From contig NZ_ANHX01000004.1 in assembly GCF_000316035.1 (NCBI RefSeq), forward strand, positions 186,001 through 250,000: DNA of 64,000 nucleotides, in the 5' to 3' direction. The notes under the pieces were generated by a model. It ran no database searches, was not told where the DNA came from, and worked only from the letters and a program-made list of their open reading frames with translations. Origin of the DNA: Paenibacillus sp. PAMC 26794. Its GTDB lineage: Bacteria; Bacillota; Bacilli; Paenibacillales; Paenibacillaceae. Positions 1-8,444 of the stretch are shown here, piece by piece. The translations under genes were made by a program, and so were the position numbers. Positions within the stretch are counted from its first letter, which is position 1; each line of letters begins with the position of its first letter.

Positions 1-1
1 G

Positions 2-217
2 GAAGATTTGCTGCTGCGGATGGGACCTTATTTGGTGGATCGTCCAACGGATGTATTCTTTGCCAAATGGGAAAGTGAGATCATCAAACTGCAAGGGGTT
101 GTAAACTCCATCTCCAAATCCGATCAGGATTCTTCCCGGGACAAGGCGGCTGAGGTAGAGCGTCTTATCGCAAACTTGAAGGAGGTCTTGGAATGTTTGC
201 CAAAGGTCAAACTGTAA
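2..217 (+). CDS. trmK: tRNA (adenine-22-N1)-methyltransferase, C-terminal end (partial)
   Basis: Only the last 71 codons are present; the gene runs off the left edge. The residues LLRMGPYLV followed by a lysine- and glutamate-rich helical tail resemble the C-terminal extension of the TrmK family, which methylates N1 of A22 in tRNA using S-adenosylmethionine. The catalytic Rossmann domain is outside the window. The stop lies 25 nt inside the next gene, so the two are translationally linked; trmK followed by a Nif3-like gene is the usual Bacillales order and supports the call. Confidence 0.72.
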   Translation, partial: EDLLLRMGPYLVDRPTDVFFAKWESEIIKLQGVVNSISKSDQDSSRDKAAEVERLIANLKEVLECLPKVKL

Positions 218-1308
218 TTCAACTGATGGAGCAACTCGCTCCCAAACATCTGGCTGTACCGGATGACCGCATTGGTCTGCAGCTCGGCAGTTTGCAAAAA
301 GAAATCAGTCACGTGTTAGTTGCTTTGGATGTGACGGATGAAGTGGTGGACGAAGCGATTCGCATCGGTGCCAACCTGATTATCGCTCATCACGCCATCA
401 TTTTCCGTCCAGTTAAATCACTGAGTACAGATACACCCGTGGGTAAATTTTATGAAAAGCTGATTAAGCATGATATTGCTGTCTATATCAGTCATACAAA
501 CCTGGACGTGGCCGAGGGTGGTATGAATGACTGGATGGCTGAGGCACTTGGCATCGAGAGTAAAGAATCGCTTGAGGATGTACACACAGATCATCTGTAC
601 AAGCTGGCTGTGTTTGTGCCTCGTACCCATCATGAACAGGTTCTTCAGGCCATTCTGGAAGCCGGAGCGGGGAGTATCGGTCAATACAACAAGTGTAGCT
701 TTAACACGGAAGGTACAGGAACGTTTGTACCTGGTGAAGGGACTCAACCGTTTATCGGTACCCAAGGGCAGATGGAGCGTGTGGAAGAAATGCGGATTGA
801 GACCATCGTACCCCAAAGTCTGCGCAGTAAGGTCATTCAGGCGATGCTTAAGGCTCATCCGTATGAGGAAGTGGCCTACGACCTCTATGCAATGGATTTA
901 AAGGGCCGTACGCTCGGTCTGGGACGCTTGGGACCCCTTAGGGATCCTAAGACATTAGGTGAGCTGGTGGAGGTCGTGAAGACCCAATTCAATGTGCCTC
1001 ATGTGCGTGTAGTAGGAGATCTGAACAAGCAGATCAAAAAAGCAGCGGTTCTTGGCGGCTCGGGCAGCCGTTATGCGCTCACTGCCCGCTTCAAAGGTGC
1101 GGATGTTATTGTGACCGGAGATATTGATTATCACACGGCTCATGATGCGTTAATGGCAGGTATGTGTATCATCGACCCGGGACATAATTCCGAGAAGATT
1201 ATGAAACCAAAAACAGCGGATTGGCTTCGTTCCCGTTTGGAAGATAAACGATATGATACGCAAGTTACAGCTTCAGAGGTAAATACGGAGGTATTCCAAT
1301 TTATCTAA
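193..1308 (+). CDS. yqfO: Nif3-like dinuclear metal centre protein (YqfO family)
   Basis: A 371-residue NIF3/DUF34 family protein. The N-terminal half has the metal-ligand motif AHHAIIF (H66, H67) and HTNLDVAEGG (D105). The C-terminal half has GDIDYHTAH and DPGHNSE, which supply the remaining ligands. Between them (about residues 130-240) is the PII/CutA-like insert typical of the long Bacillales members. The family forms hexamers with a two-metal site; its reaction is not settled, although GTP cyclohydrolase-like activity has been proposed. The start is ATG at 193 behind AAGGAGGTC and overlaps trmK by 25 nt. Confidence 0.9.
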   Translation: MFAKGQTVIQLMEQLAPKHLAVPDDRIGLQLGSLQKEISHVLVALDVTDEVVDEAIRIGANLIIAHHAIIFRPVKSLSTDTPVGKFYEKLIKHDIAVYISHTNLDVAEGGMNDWMAEALGIESKESLEDVHTDHLYKLAVFVPRTHHEQVLQAILEAGAGSIGQYNKCSFNTEGTGTFVPGEGTQPFIGTQGQMERVEEMRIETIVPQSLRSKVIQAMLKAHPYEEVAYDLYAMDLKGRTLGLGRLGPLRDPKTLGELVEVVKTQFNVPHVRVVGDLNKQIKKAAVLGGSGSRYALTARFKGADVIVTGDIDYHTAHDALMAGMCIIDPGHNSEKIMKPKTADWLRSRLEDKRYDTQVTASEVNTEVFQFI

Positions 1309-1386
1309 AAAGACCGTTGAAGTAAGGCTCCCAGTAATATTAAGCTTGTCTGGGAACCTAAATGCCTGTATACTATGTAATGTTGT

Positions 1387-1800
1387 TCGGAAAGCTTGAC
1401 AGACAATCGCTGGTGGCCTTTGTTGCCACGAGAGGAAAGTCCGGGCTCCACAGGGCAGGATGCTGGATAACGTCCAGTCAGCGCGAGTTGAAGGATAGTG
1501 CCACAGAAATGGACCGCCGATGGCCGGATTTTCCGGTACAGGCAAGGATGGAACCGAGGTGTAAGAGACCCCGAGGAACGCTGGTGACTTCGTTCCTGGT
1601 AAACCCCATCTGGAGCAAGACCTAATGGGACACAGCCGCCTTTTTGGAGGAGGCAACCTTAGCCCGAGGTGTGTCTAGGTTGGTCGCTTGAGCTGTGCAG
1701 CAATGTATGGCCTAGATAGATGATTGTCGCTTCTGGTGGGAGGGTAGTTCCCGTATGAACCACGAAGAGCACAGAACCCGGCTTACGGTAAGCTTTCCTA
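1387..1800 (+). ncRNA. rnpB: RNase P RNA, type A-like
   Basis: This is the catalytic RNA of ribonuclease P, which trims tRNA 5' ends. The signature GAGGAAAGTCCGGGCTC lies near 1431-1447 and pairs with the distal ACAGAACCCGGCTTA near 1771-1785. The terminal helix P1 is GGAAAGCTT (1389-1397) with AAGCTTTCC (1790-1798). The central blocks GGTAAACCCC, GGAGCAAG and GCTTGAGC, then CCTAGAT-GATGA, follow the arrangement of type A RNAs as in E. coli rather than the type B form of B. subtilis. The ends are estimated from P1. Any apparent reading frame over it is spurious. Confidence 0.93.
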
Positions 1801-1943
1801 ACTGCAACAACAACACTATTGCAAACACAATGTAGTCCACCTATCAGTCGAGGACAACTCGTATGAATCATCCGATGGCCTGACTGATCAGAAGGACCCA
1901 TGAATATCTAAAAAACATAACTCCTGTTGATAACAGGTTCTAT

Positions 1944-1992
1944 AAAAATAAGGCGGCAGCTCCGAGGTTCTCGGGCCTGCCGCCTTATTTTT
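1944..1992. terminator. Bidirectional terminator between rnpB and the aminotransferase gene
   Basis: A 13-bp GC-rich stem (AATAAGGCGGCAG with CTGCCGCCTTATT) has A-rich sequence on the left and TTTTTGTT on the right, so it can stop transcription from both sides. A smaller hairpin, CCTGTT-GAT-AACAGG (1922-1936), lies just before it. Nothing else is recognisable between the end of rnpB and 2058. Confidence 0.88.
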
Positions 1993-2058
1993 GTTACTCA
2001 ATATCAAGTTATTAACCTTCATACGCTAATGGAATAGTCAAACGTTTATGACAGTTCA

Positions 2059-3288
2059 TTACAGTGTAACAACACTGTCCGATGTTAAGGAAGCATGCCA
2101 GCGTTGGATAGCGCGATCCATTCTTTCCGCAGCTTCCGGAAGAAGCTCAGGGTCCGTATGAGTAAAGTTGATTCGCATGCGGTTTAACTCTGGTGTACCT
2201 GCATAGAAGGAATCACCCGGGACAATGCACACTTTCTCCTGGATACCGTAAGTGAACAGATTGCTTGCAAGCATGCCTTCAGGCAGTTGCAGCCACAAGA
2301 ACATGCCACCTTGTGGTGAATTCCACGAGATGCCTTCCCAAGCTTTGGCTGCCATTAGAGTAGTCAGTGTTTTCATGCGTTGTTCGTAATCCTCTGAAAT
2401 ATGACGGATATGCGCATCCAGATCGAAAGATTCAAGCAGTGCATGAAGCGCTCTTTGGTCAATGCTGCTGGAGTGCAAGTCAGCACCTTGTTTGGCTCGT
2501 GCTGCCATTTTGACAATATCGGGAGCAGCCAGTATCCAGCCAGTACGAAGGCCAGGTGCTACCGTTTTGGAGAATGTACTGGTGTAGATAACGTTGGAAG
2601 GGCCGTCATAGGATACTGCATCCAGTTCTGCGAGAGCAGGGACATCCAATTGCTCCGGATTGAACCGAATTTCACCATAGGGATCATCTTCCAGAATGAG
2701 TACACCATACTTGCGGCAAAGATCCACAGCCTGCTGTCTTCTTTCTCGCGACCATACTTTTCCCGTAGGATTGGAGAACGTGGGGTTAATATAGACAAGT
2801 TTTGGACGATGCAACTGGAGCTGTTCCTCAAGAGATTCAGGCAACATACCGTGATCATCACAGGCTACGCCGTGAGATTCAGCCTGATAGGAATGAATGA
2901 CTTGCAGAGCTGCGAGGTAGGTTGGTGATTCAACCAATACGCGGTCACCCGGGTCGAGAAGGATGCGGCAAACCAAGTCAATGGATTGCTGTGAACCCGT
3001 AGTGAGAAGCATGTGATCGGGTGAAGCGGGAATGCCCTTGGATTCAAGACGTTCGGCGATTTTGGCGCGAAGAGGACGGTAACCCTCAGTCTCCGCATAT
3101 TGAAGAGCGGCTGCTCCGCTCATAAATACTTTTTCATATGCAACGCGGATGGCTTCCAGCGGGAATGAAGCCTGGGCTGGTAATCCACCGGCTAGTGAGA
3201 TCATTCCAGGTGCCTGAGCGGCCTGGAGCATGTCGCGAACGACAGAGGACGGGGTGTTTTGTGCCATTTTGGACCAAGGGATACTCAT
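2059..3288 (-). CDS. PLP-dependent aminotransferase, class I/II (2-aminoadipate aminotransferase-like)
   Basis: A 409-residue fold-type I aminotransferase. It has the N-terminal SLAGGLP motif of LysN/ARO8-like enzymes, the TTGSQQ phosphate-contact stretch near 96-101, NPTFSNPTGK near 168-177, the DDPYG aspartate near 201-205, and the Schiff-base lysine K241 in STFSKTVAPG. It should transfer an amino group between an amino acid and a 2-oxo acid; the substrate cannot be read from sequence. It is transcribed divergently from a MocR-type regulator that carries a related aminotransferase domain, so that regulator probably controls it. Confidence 0.88.
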   Translation of the reverse strand: MSIPWSKMAQNTPSSVVRDMLQAAQAPGMISLAGGLPAQASFPLEAIRVAYEKVFMSGAAALQYAETEGYRPLRAKIAERLESKGIPASPDHMLLTTGSQQSIDLVCRILLDPGDRVLVESPTYLAALQVIHSYQAESHGVACDDHGMLPESLEEQLQLHRPKLVYINPTFSNPTGKVWSRERRQQAVDLCRKYGVLILEDDPYGEIRFNPEQLDVPALAELDAVSYDGPSNVIYTSTFSKTVAPGLRTGWILAAPDIVKMAARAKQGADLHSSSIDQRALHALLESFDLDAHIRHISEDYEQRMKTLTTLMAAKAWEGISWNSPQGGMFLWLQLPEGMLASNLFTYGIQEKVCIVPGDSFYAGTPELNRMRINFTHTDPELLPEAAERMDRAIQRWHASLTSDSVVTL

Positions 3289-3302
3289 GTTATTCTCATC
3301 TC

Positions 3303-3381
3303 CTGTTATTCACTGTTATACTGATATTATAAACTATAATAGACGGACTACACTATAACAGTAAAATGAAGATCATAACAG
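3303..3381. promoter_or_regulatory. Divergent promoter region with four CTGTTAT boxes
   Basis: The 107-bp gap between the aminotransferase and the MocR-type gene holds CTGTTAT at 3303-3309 and 3313-3319, and its reverse complement ATAACAG at 3355-3361 and 3375-3381. Starts are 10 and 20 bp apart, so each pair lies on one helical face. Between the pairs are back-to-back -10 elements: TATAAT at 3335-3340 (+) and ATTATA at 3326-3331 (TATAAT on the minus strand). Both lack good -35 boxes, which suggests activator dependence. Paired repeats fit operators known for MocR proteins; assignment to this regulator is inference. Confidence 0.6.
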
Positions 3382-3395
3382 TTGGGGGAGCACAC

Positions 3396-4916
3396 ATGCA
3401 TATTGAATTAAAGCGGGGAAGCAGTACCAAATTATACGTGCAGATTGCGCTAACGATTGCCGATCGCATCAGATCAGGACTCATTGAACCTGGAACCCGA
3501 CTTCCTTCTATTCGTAAAATGACGGCGGATTTGGGTGTCAGCCTGGTCACTGTATCTAAAGCGTATGCTGAACTCGAAGCGATTCAATTGATCACGTGCT
3601 CCCAGGGGAAAGGTTGTTATGTTAGAGGTACATTGAACGTGGATCAGATGGAGGATGTGGACCGAACGAAGCGAAACAATGCCAACAGCGAATCCAGTAC
3701 GTCATGGAATTGGCAGATGGCACTGGTGGATTATTTACCGCGAGCGCAGCTCTGGAGACATTTTGATACCTCACCTCAAGTGCGGTATGAACTTCATATG
3801 TCAGCGATTCAGCCTGAACTGTTGCCTACACGCGAGATTATCGACAGCGCCTACCGACTCTCCTCTGATCATACAGAGCGTATGGCAGCGTACGGATCTT
3901 TTCAGGGAGATCGGGAGCTTAGACAGATCTTCGCCGAACATTTTGCCGAGCGTGGACTACAGGTGGCACCTGAACGCATGCTAGTTACAAGTGGTGCTCA
4001 GCAGGGAATTGATCTTGTGGCACGGACTTTTGTCGGACCTGGGGATGTTGTATACATGGAGGCACCAAGCTATACCGGAGCTATTGATGTATTTACGAGT
4101 AGAGGTGCAAAGATCATTACGGTCCCGATGGATGACGAAGGCATGCGTATTGATCTGTTGACCCGGTTATGTGATACCTATCCGCCCAAGCTGATCTATA
4201 CGATCCCGACATATCACAATCCAACAGGTATTACGATGAGTGCAAGAAGACGAGCACAACTTCTTAATCTCGCGCAAAGCTACCATTGCCTTATTCTGGA
4301 GGATGATCCGTTTGCAGATCTTTATTTTCGGGACCCTCCCCCGGCTTCCATTAAATCGATGGATGGGACAGGTCATGTCGTATATATCAAAAGCTTCAGC
4401 AAGGTGCTCTCTCCCGGTTGCCGTATAGCCTGCGCCATTGCTGACGGAAGTGTATTGACCCGGCTTGTGGCTGCGAAATCTACGGCGGATTTGGGCAGTC
4501 CGCTGCTTACACAAAAGGCATTGCAATCCTTTATTCAGAATCAGTACGGTGCCTATGTATCCCGATTGAGGGATGAGTTGTATTCCCGCTTGTGCGCAGC
4601 ATCTGAAGTGCTGGAAGAGCATGCTACTATGGGCATGCAATGGCGCTTGCCGGAGGGAGGACTCAATCTGTGGCTCCAACTTCCGAGTAACTTGGATATG
4701 CGTGAGTTGCATCATCAGTCACTTGCTGCAGGGGTCTCTTTTCTGCCGGGTTCCGCCTGTTATGTAGGGGAGATGGATACCCCAAGTCTGCGCATCTGCT
4801 TCACTGTAACAAACGTTGAGCTTTTGTGTGAAGGGCTTCGTGTACTGTGCGGAGTCATTGACAGAGTAACACCTGGGCAGGGTGGGACAGTGGCGGACAG
4901 GCTACCGCTCATATAA
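3396..4916 (+). CDS. MocR-type transcriptional regulator (GntR HTH plus aminotransferase domain)
   Basis: A 506-residue chimera. An N-terminal GntR winged helix (about residues 1-75, with TRLPSIRKMTADLGVSLVT) is joined by a polar linker (about 80-105) to an aminotransferase-like domain. The latter keeps the PLP-binding lysine K336 in YIKSFSKVLSPG, plus NPTG and EDDPF. MocR proteins sense PLP or an amino-acid adduct and act on a neighbouring promoter, often as activator. The start is set at ATG 3396 because GGGGGAG sits 6 nt upstream; an in-frame ATG at 3366 has no ribosome site. The ligand is unknown. Confidence 0.88.
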   Translation: MHIELKRGSSTKLYVQIALTIADRIRSGLIEPGTRLPSIRKMTADLGVSLVTVSKAYAELEAIQLITCSQGKGCYVRGTLNVDQMEDVDRTKRNNANSESSTSWNWQMALVDYLPRAQLWRHFDTSPQVRYELHMSAIQPELLPTREIIDSAYRLSSDHTERMAAYGSFQGDRELRQIFAEHFAERGLQVAPERMLVTSGAQQGIDLVARTFVGPGDVVYMEAPSYTGAIDVFTSRGAKIITVPMDDEGMRIDLLTRLCDTYPPKLIYTIPTYHNPTGITMSARRRAQLLNLAQSYHCLILEDDPFADLYFRDPPPASIKSMDGTGHVVYIKSFSKVLSPGCRIACAIADGSVLTRLVAAKSTADLGSPLLTQKALQSFIQNQYGAYVSRLRDELYSRLCAASEVLEEHATMGMQWRLPEGGLNLWLQLPSNLDMRELHHQSLAAGVSFLPGSACYVGEMDTPSLRICFTVTNVELLCEGLRVLCGVIDRVTPGQGGTVADRLPLI

Positions 4917-5002
4917 TTTTTCGGAGTATGGACATACATCCAATCCACTTTCGATCTGCTGCAATAGGTTATAGTATCACCAGAAAGGGAGTTGGTTTTG
5001 AA

Positions 5003-5260
5003 ATGAACCATTACTGTCCACCGCTTTGCCCAATTGTCTGTGACCCGATCCAGGTTGTTGAGGATTATTACATCCCACAAATCGTGCCTGTAATCCACCC
5101 GATTGAAGTGATCAAAAAACATCACTGTGTTCCAATTCACCACCACATGTACCCTATTGTTGTCAAAGAAGAAGATCCTTGCTATGTATCCAGCCATAAT
5201 GCGAAGAAAAAATCCGTGAAAAAATCAAGCAAAGCCCGCACAACTTCTCGCAAACGCTAA
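5003..5260 (+). CDS. CotD-like spore coat protein
   Basis: An 85-residue protein rich in His, Cys, Pro, Ile and Val, with repeated PIV/VPVIHPI phrases, a CP-rich N-terminus and a basic Lys/Ser/Arg tail ending in SRKR. This matches the CotD family of inner spore coat proteins made late in the mother cell. The start at ATG 5003 is chosen because GGGAG lies upstream and the protein opens with MNHYCPP; an in-frame ATG at 4928 lacks a ribosome site. No convincing SigK promoter was found in 4917-5002. The coat role is inferred from family. Confidence 0.7.
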   Translation: MNHYCPPLCPIVCDPIQVVEDYYIPQIVPVIHPIEVIKKHHCVPIHHHMYPIVVKEEDPCYVSSHNAKKKSVKKSSKARTTSRKR

Positions 5261-5262
5261 TT

Positions 5263-5341
5263 GCAGCGGGGCCCCGGGGAATTGGATATCCAAACCAAAG
5301 AGCAGCGTACGCCCCGGGGCGCAGCTGCTTTTGTATTTTTA
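5263..5341. terminator. Large GC-rich terminator between the CotD-like gene and the protease gene
   Basis: GCAGCGGGGCCCCGGGG (5263-5279) pairs with CCCCGGGGC...GCTGC (5312-5328), giving 5- and 9-bp helices around a small mismatch, followed by TTTTGTATTTTT. The loop contains the palindrome TTGGATATCCAA. It lies between convergent genes and probably ends the forward transcript; the T-run favours the plus strand. Confidence 0.75.
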
Positions 5342-5360
5342 CTGAGTAGAGTTATTACGG

Positions 5361-7235
5361 TTACTGGGTATACTTTTTCATCGTATTATCCATTTGTTGT
5401 CTGACATGTTGCGGCCAGAACTGCAAAGGAGCGCTGTTGCCTGATGCGGCTTGCAGTGCCTTATAGACATCGATTTGCCCATAGCCAAAATACTTATCGT
5501 GACCCGGATCACCGAGATCAATAACACTTTGGCGCATCAAATCCATCACTTCCGTGTTGGTCAAGTCCGGGTTTAACGAACGAATCAAACCTGCAAGTGC
5601 GGCTACATGGGGGCTAGCCATGGACGTTCCAGACAAGGCCGCATACTGATTATTTGGATAGGTACTGGCGATACTGGACCCTGGGGCCATCACATCTACA
5701 TAATCCCCGTAGTTGGAATAGGAAGCTTTGCTCATATCCGGGTCCGTAGCAGATACAGCAAATACTTCCGGATAGGCAGCAGGGTATCCTGGACGCTCCG
5801 TATTATCGTTCCCCGTGGCTGCAATTAGGACGATATCCCTGTCAAAAGCGTATTTAATGGCATCATGAAGAAATTGCGCATCAGCATAATTGCCCAGACT
5901 CATGTTGATAACTTTGGCTCCATGATCGGCTGCCCAGATGATGCCTTCGGCAACGGCATACGTGGTACCAGAACCCGAGTTGTCGAGTACTTTAACCGGA
6001 AGTACCTTGTTGTACCAGCTCATGCCTGCCACGCCTTCATTATTGTTGACAATAGCACCGATAATGCCTGCGACGTGTGTGCCATGACCCACATCATCCA
6101 TCGGTTTGCTCCCCGGCTCAACCACATTATAGCCCTCAAGGAGCTTACCCTTCAGGTCAGGATGATTCATATCAACCCCCGTGTCGACCACGGCAACGAT
6201 GACATCCTTGTTTCCCTTGGTAATATTCCAGCCTCTGTTCGTCTCGATCGCAGGCAAATTCCACTGATAATCGGAGAACAGAATATCATTGGGTATCGTT
6301 ACATCTGTTTGTTCAGTTACGGTGTCATTGGTTAAATACATGTAGTGGGGCTCCATATAGAGTGGATTCCATTTACTTTCGAAATAGGTATGCAATTGCT
6401 TGTAATTCATGTGTTCTGACCGGAAAACATACGTGTATCCCAGCTTGCGTGCAGATTGCGCTCTTAGATCAGATTTAATGATACGCATATCCCGTTCACC
6501 GGGATCCTGCCGAAAACGAATGACGATTTCATTTTCGTAAAAATGACTGGCATTGGCATTATCATGTCCGGTTTTCACTGTGATTTCGTTAAGCGTATCC
6601 GGGTGAACAGACTCAATTTTGAATTTACCTTCACGCGGATAAGGGATCATGCGCAGATTTTTGCGCTGATGTTGTTCAACAGAATTCAATACGTTCTGAC
6701 TGAACAAGGCAATCACAGCTCTTTTGCCATCTTTCGAGGGTTGCCCCATAACAAAATATTTTTCTTTCCCCAAAGGAAAAGAAGAGGATTCGAAGCTTTG
6801 ACGTTTGTTTACCGCTTTTTTGGCAAGGTTCAGCGCATGTTGAAGCTTCTGTTTTTCCAACTTGCTTCCTTGTGTGGAGGCGTGATCAAAGGGCTTGTTA
6901 AAAGAGCCATTGGTATTCATGAGATGAATGGATCTGATATGTTCATGTGAACTTTGGAGATCCTTCACATATCGGCTAGCCTGCGCAGCATTCATTGTGG
7001 CGGTTTTCTCCAGCATGATACTGAGATGTTGCTTGGCATCCATACGGGTCAGAAGATCGGTTGCTTTGACATCCTGCACTTTCAGACGCTGCTTACTCGT
7101 GTGCTCTTCATGAGCCGAATCGGACAGGGCGCCTGGCTTAGGTTCGGGACGATTGGATGTTGGAAGCAAGAGCGTCAGGGCGAGTACTCCTGCACCAGCT
7201 GCAAGGGCCCAGTTAATCCATTTCGGTCTGGACAT
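5361..7235 (-). CDS. Membrane-anchored S8 subtilisin-like serine protease
   Basis: A 624-residue serine endopeptidase. The triad is D351 (VVDTGVD), H384 (GHGTHVAG) and S538 (SGTSMASPH), with oxyanion N476 (ATGND). Residues 8-25 form one hydrophobic segment with no clear signal-peptidase site, so the enzyme is probably tethered outside the membrane. Residues about 230-300 resemble a fervidolysin-type propeptide. Residues about 45-200 form a further charged region I cannot assign. The catalytic domain occupies about 340-600. The start is ATG at 7235 with GGAGG 11 nt upstream. It stands alone, and its substrate is unknown. Confidence 0.92.
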   Translation of the reverse strand: MSRPKWINWALAAGAGVLALTLLLPTSNRPEPKPGALSDSAHEEHTSKQRLKVQDVKATDLLTRMDAKQHLSIMLEKTATMNAAQASRYVKDLQSSHEHIRSIHLMNTNGSFNKPFDHASTQGSKLEKQKLQHALNLAKKAVNKRQSFESSSFPLGKEKYFVMGQPSKDGKRAVIALFSQNVLNSVEQHQRKNLRMIPYPREGKFKIESVHPDTLNEITVKTGHDNANASHFYENEIVIRFRQDPGERDMRIIKSDLRAQSARKLGYTYVFRSEHMNYKQLHTYFESKWNPLYMEPHYMYLTNDTVTEQTDVTIPNDILFSDYQWNLPAIETNRGWNITKGNKDVIVAVVDTGVDMNHPDLKGKLLEGYNVVEPGSKPMDDVGHGTHVAGIIGAIVNNNEGVAGMSWYNKVLPVKVLDNSGSGTTYAVAEGIIWAADHGAKVINMSLGNYADAQFLHDAIKYAFDRDIVLIAATGNDNTERPGYPAAYPEVFAVSATDPDMSKASYSNYGDYVDVMAPGSSIASTYPNNQYAALSGTSMASPHVAALAGLIRSLNPDLTNTEVMDLMRQSVIDLGDPGHDKYFGYGQIDVYKALQAASGNSAPLQFWPQHVRQQMDNTMKKYTQ

Positions 7236-7518
7236 AGTGGATGGAACCTCCTTCGTTCATTTTGGACAATCATTAACAGTGCTTCGTCGTTGTCACTGGT
7301 TATATCTATCGTTAGAAAAAGCGGATATTTTTATGCAGGCGAGTTCGAGTCTGACTGCGTATAATAGGCATGTTTAACGGCAGAAGCGGAAAGCATGATT
7401 AAGGGATACCGCTCGTCATCTTTTTATGGTAGGATTATAGCTGAGAATTCAAAGGTCAGGGGAAAACCACCGTTGGCCGACCTATATGTAAGGACTTATT
7501 TAAGGGGGAGCTACCTTT
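7236..7518. other. Intergenic region between the protease gene and ypuI
   Basis: This 283-bp divergent spacer must hold promoters for both flanking genes. A TATAAT sits near 7360-7365 (+) but without a good -35 element. No riboswitch, repeat or convincing small gene was recognised; short reading frames here have no ribosome site or familiar protein features. Confidence 0.4.
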
Positions 7519-8025
7519 ATGTCAGCAGCCAATGTACAGAAAACATGTGAGTCAACTAGGGAAAAGTTAAAACCGGCTATCGATCGGATTGAAAATTTTT
7601 TGAATGAGAATGCTTTGCCTGAACTGGATCAGAATCAGACGGAAGAATCAACAGCCTTCTACAAAGGATTTCTTTCAGATCTCCGTCATTTGCTCGTTTT
7701 TTCTGAAGTTTCTTACGAAAAACTTGGCGTTGTGCTGCGTCGTGCCAACTTTGATGTCGATTTTGCCGAAAAGGCTCTTTATAATACGTATCATCAATGC
7801 GTAAACAGCTTTTTCTATCCCAAAAATGAATGTTATTCCGAAGACGGAAGATACGCTTACACAGGACAAGATGCCATTCGTTTCCGTGACAAGCCAATCC
7901 GTGCAGTACGGGATGTTATTCTTGAGGTTTCCAAAACGTACGAAGAATTGCGCGATGATCTGGCATATTATGAAAGTGATTATTTGACTCAGCGCCGTAT
8001 GCAAAATCAACGGAATCACGCCTAA
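7519..8025 (+). CDS. ypuI: YpuI-like protein (DUF3907 family)
   Basis: A 168-residue soluble protein of unknown function. It is mostly helical, with a central aromatic and cysteine-containing block (TYHQCVNSFFYPKNECYSEDGRYAYTG split around residues 93-118) that resembles B. subtilis YpuI and the DUF3907 family. No signal peptide or membrane segment is seen. It starts at ATG 7519 behind AAGGGGGAGC. A terminator follows directly, so it is probably monocistronic. The function is not known and is not inferred here. Confidence 0.75.
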   Translation: MSAANVQKTCESTREKLKPAIDRIENFLNENALPELDQNQTEESTAFYKGFLSDLRHLLVFSEVSYEKLGVVLRRANFDVDFAEKALYNTYHQCVNSFFYPKNECYSEDGRYAYTGQDAIRFRDKPIRAVRDVILEVSKTYEELRDDLAYYESDYLTQRRMQNQRNHA

Positions 8026-8057
8026 TTAACGTTTAAACCTTTATATGAAATTGGACG

Positions 8058-8082
8058 AAACCGCCCTTGTGGCGGTTTTTTT
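8058..8082 (+). terminator. Terminator after ypuI
   Basis: A compact hairpin, AAACCGCC-CTTGT-GGCGGTTT, is followed by a run of T. Confidence 0.9.
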
Positions 8083-8190
8083 GTGTTTTTAATGAGAATC
8101 AGACGAGGTGTGATCATGTCATCATCTGGCATTTTGAAGGGGAATATCAGGTTTGTGGCGGGGAGACAATAGTAGTCGAGGTGATAAAAA

Positions 8191-8409
8191 ATGAGCCAAG
8201 ACAAACCAATTGTCAAATGCAGCGTCTCCAACTGCAACTTTTGGGGAGAGAACAACTTCTGCCACGCTGATGCCATCATGATTGACATCGACCAACATGC
8301 CACCCGTCGTCTGCATGAGGAATTTGCCGGTGAGACATTTGACTCCGATCACCATGATCATGCACGCACATCCTCTGCAACATGCTGTCACACGTTCAAA
8401 CCCAAGTGA
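8191..8409 (+). CDS. Small cysteine-rich DUF1540 protein
   Basis: A 72-residue protein with cysteines arranged as CSVSNC (10, 15), a third at 24 in NNFCHADAI, and a C-terminal TCCHTFKP. This is the DUF1540 pattern, a short presumed metal-binding module common in spore-formers. A His/Asp-rich stretch (SDHHDHARTS) precedes the last cysteines. It starts at ATG 8191 with GAGGTG upstream. The neighbour 35 bp downstream is a small membrane protein and may be co-transcribed. The role is unknown; zinc or other metal binding is inference from the Cys/His pattern. Confidence 0.8.
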   Translation: MSQDKPIVKCSVSNCNFWGENNFCHADAIMIDIDQHATRRLHEEFAGETFDSDHHDHARTSSATCCHTFKPK

Positions 8410-8444
8410 GCAGTCATCCCTATTCATAACGGAGGTGCTTCCCA

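Noticed and set aside
1362..1901. Short open frames on both strands over rnpB
   Set aside because: The region is the RNase P RNA; conservation is at the RNA level and no ribosome sites are present.
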